From: Prorocentrum cordatum
Taxonomy: Eukaryota; Sar; Dinophyceae; Prorocentrales; Prorocentraceae
Length of the DNA stretch: 64,000 nt
Direction: 5' to 3'
Assembly: GCA_963575745.1 (NCBI GenBank)
Contig: CAUYUJ010009458.1
Span: 378,750-442,749, forward strand
The position numbers and the translations under genes are program-made. Shown piece by piece: positions 39,551 through 50,400 of this stretch. The first letter of the stretch is position 1. Each line of letters starts with the position of its first letter. The notes beneath the pieces are model-generated. The model had not been told where the DNA came from. It saw nothing but the letters and a program-made list of their open reading frames with translations, and made no database searches.

Positions 39551-40950
39551 CATACTACATGATGGGTATACAATATGTTCGGGTCGGACGCGCGCCTCCA
39601 AGGAGAACATATAGTATTAGTATGTTTATGTGCGTCCCATTGAGGACTCAGGCTTCGGGGACTAGGCCAAGGACCTGAGGACCCACGGAAATCAGCGCAG
39701 TTGGTGCAGCAGTGACTGACTTGAGCTACGGTATTGCAGTCAAGACGCGGAAATCAGGACCCGCTCAGGTTCGGAAGGGCTCGTGCTTCCTCAGGTACTT
39801 GGCATGGTTGTTCCTCTGGCGCGTTCCTTGTGCACCCAGGCGCTTCTGCGCAAACAAGGCGTCGTTCCGTCTTGCATTAACATACAATATACTAATCTAC
39901 GAATGATAACACTAATACCAATAATAACTAACACTAGTTCTATGATATACACATAATGGACTCCAGCTCATTGTCCAGGCCGATGGGCCGACCATCAAAA
40001 CACAACTCAGGATGATAATCACCGTATGACGTGCCGGCATCCGCCTGGTGCAGAGAGTCGCAGATCCGCTGCCCCAGGGAGATTCCTCCATCGTGGCCAC
40101 ATGGGGCGCAGGTGCTTCAGAATAAGAAAGGCCAGTTTGTCTCCGGCCCGGGCGTCTCGGAGGGCATCCTCGGCGATCAGCCTGGCCCAGGATGAGCCTG
40201 GCCAGGCTCGGTGCAGATGCACAGGAGGAGGCGGAGGAGGAGGAGGAGGAGGAGGAGGAGGAGGGCATCCTCGGCGATCTCGGAGCACGTCGGGGCACCT
40301 TTGGGGGCGTCGGGCAGAGGCCTTGAGGCATGTCCCGTGGGCCGCCCCGGGCTGCCCTGGCAACGTCGTTTGCCGTCGAGGGGCCCGCGCCGTTGTATGG
40401 TTTGCTTTCGTCGATTCGACCCTGGGAGGAAGACAATGACTGAAGCTTTTTGTTGTGCCTGGACAGAATACCTGGGCGACAACCCGAAGGGAGGTGCCCA
40501 AGGTGCCTGCATGAATTCGCATGCAGTCAGACCTTGCAACATGAACGGCGGCACAGACACCCCCCAGGCGTCACATCTGCGCCGCCGTTACGAGGTGCCT
40601 CGAGATGCCACCCCGAGACACGGCCACTGGCACCACCCCCACTTGGCCACCGGCCTCAAGCAGCGGAGAGCCCTTGCCCAAGGACTTCAGTTCCCGCGCC
40701 CCCCACGTCGGGCGACCCCTTCTAGTGACCCCATCGGGCCTCTCAGGGGTGGTACGGCGGGCCCGCACCTACTGTGGCTTGCCAGCCACAGGGCAAGAGT
40801 CTCTCCCACAGCCCCGTCGAGCTGTGGTGACGATCGGGCTGCCAACCCGCCTGCTTTCCTGGGACGCCACGAGGGCACCCAGCAGCACAGGTCCAATGGC
40901 TGAAGAAACACTGCCAGGTTTTGTGATCGCTTTTGTTGAGCCTTTGTTTT
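39311..40950. other. Spacer with (AT)n and (GGA)n microsatellites
   Basis: An (AT)n tract lies at 39501-39540, running into GT repeats, and a (GGA)n tract at 40221-40263. CATCCTCGGCGATC occurs on both sides of the latter (40166 and 40265), a short direct repeat. No gene, RNA or element was recognised. Confidence 0.45.
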
Positions 40951-41115
40951 TCAGGAGGGGAAAAACACACACAGGCACAATTAATCGTCGATTCCCCAGA
41001 AAATATAAGGAAATATGGGAAGTGGGGGGCGAAGACAGAAACCCACAAAATATTGGAAAATATAGGGGATCCTGCTATTTGTGTGTATTTATTTGTGTGT
41101 CCCAGGGCCCCTTCA
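40951..41115 (+). mobile_element. Inverted-repeat element B, copy 2
   Basis: About 165 bp, TCAGGAGGGGAAAAACACAC to CAGGGCCCCTTCAG, with AATTAATCGTCGATTCCCCA and a TATTTATTTGTGTGTCC end. Closely similar to B1, B3 and B4. Confidence 0.8.
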
Positions 41116-43154
41116 GTTTTGCCGATCGGCGCGGGCCCTCGACCCCCCCCGCTTCCCCGCCCCCCCCCATGGAGTAGATCTTGGCCGTTTTGGGCGCCTG
41201 CTTTTCGCAGGTGGAGTCTCCCCCACGGGGCGCGCTGCCGCAAACAGTCGCATTACAGTCGGCCCTGATCATTAGGCCGACCCTGCCAAGTCAAGGGTAC
41301 CCTTGGGTACCCTTGTGTCCTGTGCCTCGCAGCCCATGCCTCCCACATCCCCCGTGGCAAAGTGGCCCTCGGAAGGGTCTTGTGTCTTCTCGCGTGTCAT
41401 GTCCAATCAAGGCCGACTGTACGCCGAGGTCCGGAGCCAACCCCCCCCCTCCCCCCCCTTCCGCACAAGGTCGAAAAACTTCGAAAGAGGAAACGCTCAC
41501 CTTCGGAAGGGCGGACGTCCTGGTGCCCGGGGGGTCGCGTGGTCAGCAACTCGCACTCCCTCACGTGCTGCCCAGACCCAATCGCCAACTGGTGCATTCC
41601 TGAATGCGCGAGTGCACAGGATGTTACACATGGTGTCACCAGCGTGCGCACACAATACAGCCTTCAATCTGGGCTCACGCCGAATTATGTGGTTGCAATC
41701 TGCCGCCCTCCGCCGCCGGTCCCCGGCGACAGCTTTCGTGGGATCAGCATGAGGCCTTACTGATGCTAGAGTTGCGAGTTTTTGTTTGACGTTTTCGGTA
41801 CCTCTTGGGGCGTCCCGGGCCTTCGTGGGGCCACCATGGTGCGCAGACATGGACTGGTTGGGCGTATCATTGGCGGTTCTCGAGAGCCTTTACAGTCGTG
41901 GTGTTCGATGTTGCAGTGTTCGTGGGTCGGTTGGTCGTGTTTGGCAATTTTCAAGTAGATCCGAATGCCAGGGAAGCAACTATACAATCACGATTTCCCC
42001 AAAAGTGCCCAGGAAGCAATGGAGATTCGGCCAGACAGTTACTAGGCATTCTCAAACGGCTCAATCAGCCGTCGACACGAGCGCGGATGAGAAGGTCCAG
42101 GTCTTGTTGTGAAGCTGGCGGTTTGGGCAACGCGAAAAGTAGGTTGGATCGAAGATAAGCGAATCCGCTCGAAGGAAGCCTGGAGTGTCGTTGGATTCGG
42201 TCGCATGAGGTGCTGGTGTTTTCGGGTGAGCTTGGAACGTGGGTTCTCGATATGTTTGTAAGCTCCGCGCTACGATGTGGAGGAAGAACAAGAGGACAAC
42301 GTCCACGCTGTATCAGTAGCTTGGGCTTGCGCCCGCCATTATGTTTGGCATTTCGTGTTGATGGTGGTTGCGCGTTGGCGCACGTGCCAAACCAGCAAAA
42401 AGATGCAGACTTGCGTTCGACTTGCAGATCCAAGGGGATTCCATCATTGGCAGAAAGCCTGCAGTTCCCACCTCTGCGGTTGCCGAGGTCGCTGCATACC
42501 TGCGCAGCTCGTGTCAGCGCCAGCTGAAAAAGGGCAACAACATGGCAAACATCGGCATGCGGCAGCTTGAGGATACCCGCTGCTTGTCTCCTCTCGACTC
42601 TCAGGTCCTGCTGCGCTCATCCGATTATGCTGAGTGGGCCGGCTCGTCATACTGGTGTGGCCCGCTCGCGCCTGTGCGATGTTCTTTCCTCGCCCCCTAC
42701 ATTGGGTACGCTACGGGGGCAGGCGACGCGGGATGCAGCCAGGCACTGAAGCATCAGGCAGATAGGAGCGAAGCGGCCGATGGTGTATTCTTTCTGTTAT
42801 CTCTCTGGATGCCCCAGATGCCCTGAGCGTGAGAGGAGTGTCTAGATTATCGTCCTCCTCTTCCTTGGCGTCTCTGCACAGAGATGCTTCTGACATCGCT
42901 GGCAAGCGAGGACATCAGCATGAAGGTGGCCGTGGGCGTGTTGGCGATGATGGTTGTGTTGAATGTGTTGACGCCCGCTGCTCAGTGCTGGTAGGACTGG
43001 GATGAGCGTATTCACCCGCTGTTTGAGAGGCGTTTCGTGTGTCCCCTTCACCTCGCCCTCCTCCCCCTCCCAGCCTTGTAGAAAAAGTGCACGTAATAAA
43101 CTGTCGGAGGTCCGCGTGGACCTCTGAGATTTCCATACAGGTATCCCCCTAATC
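41116..43154. other. No gene established
   Basis: Two kilobases without a repeat copy or recognised domain. A 152-codon frame at 42371-42826 has a fairly normal amino-acid mix but matches nothing I know and has no clear start context. No splice pattern or repeat explains it. Confidence 0.35.
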
Positions 43155-43325
43155 CCAGGGTTGTTTTCGATCCGAATGAGTCGATCCGATATCAATGCCA
43201 GCCATCGCTCGATCCGATTCGATGCATCCTGCCGCAACCGATCCGATATGATTTCGATTCCGTACAGATGTAGCCCGGTCTGACGCACATTCCGATCCCG
43301 CGCGATTTTGCCCGATTAGATGCTG
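43155..43325. repeat. CGATCCGATTCGAT-type repeat K4
   Basis: Dense in TCGATCCGATTCGATG-like words, resembling 28165-28365 but more diverged. Non-coding. Confidence 0.6.
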
Positions 43326-43332
43326 ACCGATC

Positions 43333-43502
43333 CCGCATCCTCCTCCTCGCCCTCCTCCCTCGCCCTCCTCTGCCTCCTCCCTCGCCCTCCTCCCTCGCCC
43401 TCCTCCCTCGCCCTCCTCCCTCGCCCTCCTCCCTCGCCCTCCTCCCTCGCCCTCCTCCCTCGCCCTCCCCCCTCGCCCTCCCCCCTCGCCCTCCCCCCTC
43501 CT
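43333..43502. repeat. CTCCCTCGCC minisatellite
   Basis: About 16 near-perfect copies of a 10-bp unit, CTCCCTCGCC, with CCCCCTCGCC variants at the right end. Pyrimidine-rich on this strand. Spacers are absent, so it is not a CRISPR array. Confidence 0.95.
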
Positions 43503-43683
43503 GCGCACTGCCTGGCCGCCCGCGAGCAGCGCCAGTGCAGCCGCGGCCTCGGGCTCGCCGCGGCCTCGGGCCGGGCTGCCGCCCGCCTCCGGGAGGCCGT
43601 GCGGGCTGCCCGAGGCCAGGGCGGGTGCCCGCGCCGCCGGCGGGCGGCGCGCGCGGTGTGCGGAACGCGAGGCCCGGCGAGCG

Positions 43684-43885
43684 GAGGTCGGGGGCGGAAA
43701 AGAGGGGGGTGATGACTAGGGGGGGGTGGATATCATGGCGGGGGCCATGATATTTCCCCAGATTTCATGGCGCCTCTTCTTATTTCATTACGTCCCTGCC
43801 CCCCCCGCTGGGCCGCGCACATGCCGCCGGTCATGATTTGCACCCCCCCCTTTTGGACACCCCCCTCTTGGCCGCTCCCGAGGAG
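43684..43885. mobile_element. Inverted-repeat element F, copy 2
   Basis: About 200 bp, very similar to F1. It shares TCGGGGGCGG, GATATCATGGCGGGGGCCAT, TTTCATTACGTCCCTG, GCTGGGCCGCGCACATGCCG and the CCCCCTCTTGGCCGCTCCCG end. Element O2 follows about 20 bp later. Confidence 0.8.
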
Positions 43886-43907
43886 GCATGTGGAGGTCGC
43901 CCCGCCG

Positions 43908-44056
43908 TTGACCTTCCAGAGAGCTATTTTTTTAGCACCGGAGGCCTAAAAACCCCACAAGCAGAACGAAGCGCCCTACAACCAAGACGTCGAAAAGCTC
44001 TGGGGTCGGTTTTTTGGTCGGGTGCTATTTTTTTTTTTATGCCCTCCTGGAAGGTC
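43908..44056 (-). mobile_element. Inverted-repeat element O, copy 2
   Basis: About 150 bp, inverted relative to 12371-12513. Ends ACCTTCCAGAGAGCTA and CCCTCCTGGAAGGTC pair as an inverted repeat. It contains a T11 tract beside GGGTGCTA. Confidence 0.75.
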
Positions 44057-44312
44057 GGGGCCGATGGGGGCAGTCGCACAGGAGGAGGCCGTGCGGGGAC
44101 GGGGAGGCGCACCACCATCCTGAGGGGAACGAAGAATTGCACAAGCATGCAGGACTCGGAGGTCCGCGCGGATGTCTCGGATCGGCGCCGGGGCCCCCTG
44201 GAGCCGCCTCCGGCGCCGCCCCCGGCGCGCTGCGCGCGCCAGGGCCGGGGGGGTGCAAGCTGCGCGGAGCTCCGAGACTCGTATGTTTCTGCAATTTTTC
44301 GTTCCCCCACTC

Positions 44313-44475
44313 TCAGGAGGGAGAGAAACATACGGACACAATCAATCGTCGACTCCCAGGAGGATATGGGAAAATATAGACAGTGGGGGGAAAGACAAGA
44401 ACCCAGAAAATATGGGGAAATATGGGGAATCTTGTCATCTGTGTGTATTTATTTGTGTGTCCCAGGGCTCCTTCA
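44313..44475 (+). mobile_element. Inverted-repeat element B, copy 3
   Basis: About 163 bp, TCAGGAGGGAGAGAAACATA to CAGGGCTCCTTCATG, with ACAATCAATCGTCGACTCCC and GTATTTATTTGTGTGTCCCA. Element C1 lies 350 bp downstream, as C2 lies near B4. Confidence 0.8.
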
Positions 44476-44578
44476 TGCTCGCCGCCCTGAGGGCGTGCAG
44501 GAGGAGCTTCTGCCTGGGCCGCCCGCGGGGTGCGCAGACCACCACGCGCGGCGCGCCACGGCTTGGGCAGGAGGGGCT

Positions 44579-44703
44579 GCCCTCCTCCCTCCTCCCTCCT
44601 CCCTCCTCCTCCCTCCTCCCTCCTCCTCCCTCCTCCTCCCTCCTCCTCCTCCTCCTCCTCCTCCTCCTCCTCCTCCTCCTCCTCCTCCTCCTCCTCCTCC
44701 TCC
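44579..44703. repeat. (CTC)n and CTCCCTCCT microsatellite
   Basis: About 125 bp. The left part is a CTCCCTC variant and the right 70 bp is pure CTC triplets. Pyrimidine-pure on this strand. Confidence 0.95.
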
Positions 44704-44827
44704 AAGGGGGTGGCGCGAGGGCGCGGAGGCAGAGTCGCGCATCGCGCGTCGTGGGGCGCGGTGCGCCAAGTGGAGTGACCCGGTTTATGCCGGATGCGGG
44801 CGTGCAGGAGTCCCCGCGAGTCATTCA

Positions 44828-45058
44828 ATGGCGAGGCGTCCTGGCTCGCCTATAGGCCTGCCACACGGTATTCTAAGGATCCTTTGTGGTTCCCACGGAG
44901 TGTTCTCAGAACAGTTCTGGTTGGGACTGTTTTGTTTTATCACATCGGGTTTCTGGTCTAAGAACATTGTTTTGTTTTTGTTATTGGAACATGTTTGGAT
45001 GGGTTCTGAGAACATGTCGTGGTTGGACTATAGGAATGCCGGGACGGTCGGTCCCTGC
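44828..45058 (+). mobile_element. Inverted-repeat element C, copy 1
   Basis: About 230 bp related to 59983-60218. The left arm GGCGAGGCGTCCTGG and GCCTATAGG pairs with the right arm CTATAGGAATGCCGGGACG. The interior repeats the near-palindrome AGAACATT/AATGTTCT and GTTCTNAGAACA. Non-coding. No clean target duplication at this copy. Confidence 0.7.
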
Positions 45059-45239
45059 TCGAGCGAGATCGCCCGAGAAGGGCTGCAGCACCGCCCACCC
45101 CTGCCACCACCCCTCCCCGCCTCCACACTCCCAGGCGGCGGCGGTGTATGCATCTTCCTCTTCCAGGGTCCCCTGAGGCGCTCCCCTGGACGCCTCGGGA
45201 GGCCTCTAGCGGTCAAACAATGGCAGAGGCGTTCTCCAT

Positions 45240-45350
45240 GATGGTGGCCTTCTGGCGCCCTCTTGATGGCCTTCTTGGGGCGTCTCGGGTGCCTCTTGGG
45301 CTGTTTTGAGGCCATCTTTGGCGTGTTGGGGCCCGTCTTGCTGTGGCCCT
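45240..45350. repeat. 12-bp-periodic satellite, block L8
   Basis: Short diverged remnant of the CTTGGGGCGTCTCGGGTGCC kind. Confidence 0.5.
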
Positions 45351-46415
45351 GTGGCTTGTGTGATAGTCACGCGAGAAGCCCCGAGACTCACGTGGCAAGC
45401 CCTGGGCAATCAATCCCTTGGGAATGGCCCCCTTGAAGAGCATCCACAGTAATTATTCGAAGTGACCTGGGGGCACGGGCACTCCACTGAGTACCTGGCG
45501 TCACGGGGCGTATCTTCCTTCTTGAAGACCTACGTGGGCAATGCAGTTGCTGAATATGCAAGGCAATGTGGTGCCATGCAATGCACATCATAACACAGCA
45601 TACGCGTGCATAACATAGCACCGATCAGCATATCATGTCACGGCACCATTTCGCACCAATGAAACACAGAACGTGACATATCATAGCATTCGCATAAAAT
45701 GGTGCAGTTTACCTGAGCACGGTATGATGTAATCATTGCACAGCATGGAATGGCATTGCATTGAGCTGAAGCTGATCATCAGCATCGCACCGCGCATCCT
45801 GACGCGTGCGCGAAGAGCGAGCGCCCAGGTCGCGGTGCGAGGCGTCTGGGCTCCGTCCGCACAGTGGTGATTTCACTCCTGCTGCACAGCTCACACATCG
45901 CCAGGGCGTGAGGGGTATTTGCGCGGCCGCAGACGGCGACGCTTCGGGCGCAGATGCGCCAGCAATGCGCACACCGTTCTGTCCGGAGCGTTCGCTGTAG
46001 TGCTCGAGCGTGTGCGCCGCAGCACCGATCCTGGCAAGACCCATCCTGGGCCCACGACTTGTGCATGCGCCTTTCTTGGCCACGCGAGGAGGGCGTGCGC
46101 GCCAGTCCTGGGCCCAGGATGGGCCCCGTCAGGGCCCGCGTCGGCGTGCAGCTGGGCGCCCTCCCATGCCGGGGTGATGCGATGCTGCTCTCTGTGGTTC
46201 CCCTCGTCCGCCCAGCGCCTCGGCCTCGCTCGCCGTCCCTGCGTTCCCCGGCCCGCGGCGCCGCGTGCTCGCCCCCCGGCCGCCGCCGAGCCCTCCTGGC
46301 GCGACGTGCCGAGGCCCGTGGAGCAGGACACCGCCCTGCAGAATGGGCTGGCGTTCATGGACGCCGAGGTGGAGTGGAAGCTGGCGTCCCAGGAGGGATG
46401 CTCTCCCCCTGGGGC
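45351..46415. other. Spacer with worn GCAATGCA array
   Basis: 45540-45760 contains repeated GCAATG, CATAACA and GCATA words, a weak relative of the array at 13735-14115. The rest is GC-rich with arginine, proline and alanine-rich frames on both strands. No gene was recognised. Confidence 0.4.
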
Positions 46416-46608
46416 TGATGCTGCCCCCAGCGTGCTTAGGGGCCACGTCCCAGAAGTGATCTCGAGCACCCCGAAGGAGTGACGAAAGAGCGTCGGGCGA
46501 GTGGCTCCCAGAGCCCGACACGGCAAGACCCTGGAGGTTCGGTACTTTTTGTTGGGCGCTCGAGATTCTTTCTGGTGGTCAAAGTTACAGCAGGCTGGGA
46601 CATCACAA
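46416..46608 (-). mobile_element. Inverted-repeat element D, copy 3
   Basis: Inverted copy of D1/D2, more diverged. On the minus strand it runs from TTGTGATGTCCCAGCC, through CGAGCGCCCAAC, TGCCGTGTCGGGC, ACTCGCCCGACGCTC and GGGTGCTCGAGATC, to GGGGGCAGCATCA. Confidence 0.7.
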
Positions 46609-47000
46609 CTTGGGGACACTGGCAGCGATGCCTGGCCCACCCGTGTGTGCATGGCGGAGGCATGGATCCAAGGGCGCCCTCGAGGGCGCGAAGTTATTCG
46701 CGCTTCGCGGTTCGGCTCCGATTCCTCATCCTCCTCTTCTCCCCTGGGAGGCGGCGCGCGAGCGCGAAGTTATTCGCACTTCGTGCTTCCCGCAGCGCGA
46801 AGCGCGAAGCTGGGAGCCCTTGTGTGTCCGGCCACAGGGCGCGCCCCGAGCACCGCGTGCACGGCGGTGCAGGCCCTGGAGCAGGGACGGCCTTGGTCGC
46901 GGGGGCGCCGGATGCAGGATGTTGTCTCCGCCCTTCGGGTTGGTGTTAGGTCGGGCGTGTCCCCCTACAGGGGGATTGTCGACGAAAAATAAAGAATACC

Positions 47001-47230
47001 TGCGGCGATTTCAGGGGTGTCAGGTGCAATGTAGTCCAACCCTGGCTGACACATTAGGGTCCTGCATGGTAGTATGATGTTGTAGCGAGCTGCAGGGTCA
47101 TCTGGTAGAGGAATGCCCCGCCAGATTTTGATTCCCGTTGCTCTGTGTCAGCACTGGTGATCTGTCGGTGATGCTTTGGCTCAAGTCAAAAGGATGTTTC
47201 AATCCGTTCGGCTGACGCCCACTCCGCGCA
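47001..47230 (+). repeat. 5' LTR of the copia element
   Basis: 230 bp, starting TG and ending CA. Identical base for base to 52937-53166 by direct comparison. It contains TTTGGCTCAAG at 47175-47185, matching the last 11 bases of the dinoflagellate spliced leader. It should carry promoter and RNA-end signals, but no TATA box or AATAAA was seen. Confidence 0.95.
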
Positions 47231-47246
47231 TGGTAGCCTGGAGCCG
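47231..47246 (+). other. Primer-binding-site candidate
   Basis: TGGTAGCCTGGAGCCG directly after the 5' LTR. TGG complements a tRNA CCA end, and TGGTAGC fits the GCTACCA end of eukaryotic initiator methionine tRNA, the usual copia primer. The rest does not match that tRNA, so the primer remains uncertain. The second copia-like element (62530) has TGGTAGCGGAGCC at the same place. Confidence 0.6.
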
Positions 47247-47250
47247 TGGT

Positions 47251-47412
47251 TGACACGATCGACGAACTGTGGTCGACACGATAGAGAGCGTGGCAGTGAA
47301 CACGATAGAGGTCGTGGTCGACACGATAGAGAGTGGAGTGAACACGATAGAGGTCGTGGACACGATAGAGAGCGGTGTGAACACGATAGAGATCGTGGGC
47401 ACGATAGAGAGT
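47251..47412 (+). repeat. ACACGATAGAG tandem repeat in copia leader
   Basis: Seven copies of (A)CACGATAGAG plus one degenerate copy, in a dimeric unit of about 40 bp (GACACGATAGAGAG, then GTGAACACGATAGAGGTCGT). It fills the space between the primer-binding site and the Gag start codon. No ATG occurs within the repeat, so the leader is clean for translation. A role in RNA packaging or translation is possible but not shown. Confidence 0.85.
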
Positions 47413-47413
47413 G

Positions 47414-50400
47414 ATGGAGGCGCTGACGCAGAGGCTGGCCCAGCTCGAAGAGCAACAGCGGCAGCAGCGTACGGTGATCGAGACTCAGCAGAGGCAGCTC
47501 ACGGCGGCGCAGAATGAGCTGGCGGCGGTGCGGGCAGCAGGCGACGGCGCGGCAGCCCAGCAGCCAGCAGGAGAAGCACGAGCAGGCGCGCCGATCTCTT
47601 TGGTGGACCTGCGAGTTGGCAACAAGCCCGAGATCTTCACAGGCGAGGCCAAGGAGTGGAAGAACTGGTCGTTCAAGATGCGTCAGTACCTGTCGGCGAT
47701 AGACGAGACGCTGCACGCGGAGGTGCTCGACGTGGACGCGAACCCGACGAGAGAGCTCACGATGAACGACATGGCCGCCGAAGCCCAGAGGAGAGCCAGG
47801 CAGCTGGCGTTCATCCTCACCATGCACACGAAGGACGTAGCGTTGCAGATGGTCACGAAGCTACCAGATCCCAGCAACGGCTACGAGATCTGGCGGAGGT
47901 TCTTGGAGGAGTTCGAGCCGGCCCACAAGGGCCGCTTCAGGGCGATGCTGATGCAGATCCTCCAGTACCAGTTCACAGGTGACCGTGGACTAGCCATCGA
48001 GGAGTTCGAGAGGCTCGTCAGGCAGTACGAGGCGCAGTCTGGCGACATCCTCCAGGAGACCATCAAGGCGGCGGTGATCTCGAACAACCCTGAGGACCCT
48101 GAATGGAGGAGACACGTCGGCCTCAACGCGACGAGATTGCAGGACTACGCGTCGCTGAAGGACGAGTGGAAGGCGGTTCACCAAGCGGAGAGGCGTTGGG
48201 GTGTCGATGGCGACTCGGCTCCCATGGAGGTGGACGCGCTTACCTCGAAGGGCAAGGGCAAGGATGGCGGTAAAGGCAAGGGTAAGGATGGCGGCAGAGG
48301 CAAAGGCAAAGGAGATGGCAAGGGTAAGGACGGCGGCAGAGGCAAAGGTAAGGGAGATGGCAAAGACAAGAACAAAGGCGAGGCCAGCAAGAAGGAGAGG
48401 AAGTGTTTCTTCTGCAGAGAGAAGGGCCACGAGCGCAAGGATTGCCCGAAGTTCACCGCGTGGCTCGAGGAGAAGAAGAAGGCGGGACACGCTGGAGGCT
48501 CGGGGACGGCCGCGGCGCTCAACACGGTGCAGCAGGACGACGGCTGGGTGTTCATGGTTGACGAGGAGTTCGAGGGCGACGAGCTGTGCGAACTCATCAT
48601 GGTCGACTCAGGCGCCTCGGCAAACGTATGTCCTCGAGACCACGTGCCCGAGAACGGCCTGCGAGAGGAAGCACGTCCGAGGCGCATGACAACGGCGACT
48701 GGCGAGCTGATTGCGCAGCATGGGCGACGTCGGGTTTCATATGAGACGGAGTTCGGTAAGATCACGACGGACTACAGGGTGCTAGACGTGAAGAGGCCGA
48801 TCTGGTCGCTGGGCGCGATGATCGAGTCGGGGTGCGACGCCTACTTCACGAAGAGCAAGTCGTGGATCGTCAAAGATGGCAAGGAGTTGGAGCTGATCAG
48901 GAAGGGCAACTTGTTCTACGCGATCGCTCGGCCTTCGAAGATCGGAGGCTCGAACGCGCTGGAGCTCAACCCTTTGACGCAGGCGGAGATCGAGCAGAGA
49001 GCGCTGGCCAGAGAGCACGCGGCGTTCGGGGCGGCTGGACCAGCAGCCGAGGCCACGCTTGCAGAAGATGGGGATCCAGCAGTTCGCATCAAAGTGCCGA
49101 CAGGACCTGCCACGCCGACGGCAGAGGAACGGGCTCAACACGAGTCCGCGGGGCACGTACCCTACAGGAGCTGGTGCAGTCACTGCGTGGCGGCGAGGGC
49201 GGCGGACAAACCTCATCGACGAAGCGAGGACCCGACGGGCCTGAGCGCAGAGGAGGCAGCGATCCCACGCATCGAGTTTGACTTCGCGGAGATCGGACGA
49301 GAATCAGATGCAAGCCCTGGCATTCCGTCCCTCAACGGAGTAGACGTCGGGTCGGAGAGCTTGTCGGCGACTCTGTGCCCCAGCAAGGCCTTCAGCGAGT
49401 ACCTGGTGGAGACGATCCTGGCGTTCGTGGACGCGCTGGGCCACAACGCGGTGCTGCTTCACTCGGACCAGGAGCCAGTGCTAGTGCAGTTGCTGAAGGC
49501 GGTGCAGAGCAAGAGGGTGAAGCGGACTCTGGTCAGGCATGGGCCGAGAGGCAGCCACCAGAGCCAGGGCAAGATAGAGGGCGCCAACAGGGTCATCAAC
49601 GGCGTCCTGAGAGCGATCTGGATCAACATGGAGGAGCACATGGGCGAGAAGGTGTCGACCGACAGCATCCTGATCGCCTGGGGGGTCAGGCACGCGGCAT
49701 GGAGCTTGACGAGGTTCCAGGTGAAGAGCGACGGCCGAACCCCCTACGTGCGGATCTTCGGCAAGGCCTACGGCGGGGAGGTGCTTCCCTTCGGCGAGCG
49801 CGTGATGTACAAGTACACGGCGGTGCCCAGCGGCAACCTGGACCAGAAGTGGGCGCACGGGGTGTGGGTCGGCAAGGCACCGCTGACGGACGAACACCTC
49901 GTCCTGACCGTGGACGGCGTGAAGAAAGCGAGATCGGTACATCGACTGCCAGTTGACGAGCGGTACGTAAAGGAGGAGCTGGCGAAGGTGAAGGGTCTGC
50001 CGTGGAACGGCACGGCATCGGATCTGAAGGCGCCGATCGTGTCGCAGCAGGATCAGGGGCCATCAGGGCACAGGAGGCTCTACCTGACGAGGGCGATCGT
50101 GCAGAAGTACGGGCCTACGCCTGGGTGCTCGGGCTGCGCGGGGCTGGGGCCACATACCGAGGTGTGTCGAGCGAGGCTGGAGAAGATGGTGGCAGACGCG
50201 GCGGCAGGGCCGAGAGGCATCGCAGTCGGCACGCCGCTGGCGGCGAGACCAGACCCAGGGCCGCCCGCAGGCGCTGCAGAACCATCGTCGGCAGCGAGCG
50301 GCGACGCTCCCAGGACACCAGCTGGGGGCGACGGCAGCGGAGGAGTCGCGGCCGAGAACATGGAGGTTGACAGAGCGGACGCTTCGACACAGAGAGGTAG

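Noticed and set aside
42371-42826. 152-codon frame as a host gene
   Set aside because: Acceptable composition but no recognised family, start context, splice pattern or support from neighbouring sequence.
43333-43502. Regular 10-bp array as a CRISPR-like locus
   Set aside because: Repeats are contiguous with no spacers; a minisatellite in apparently eukaryotic DNA.
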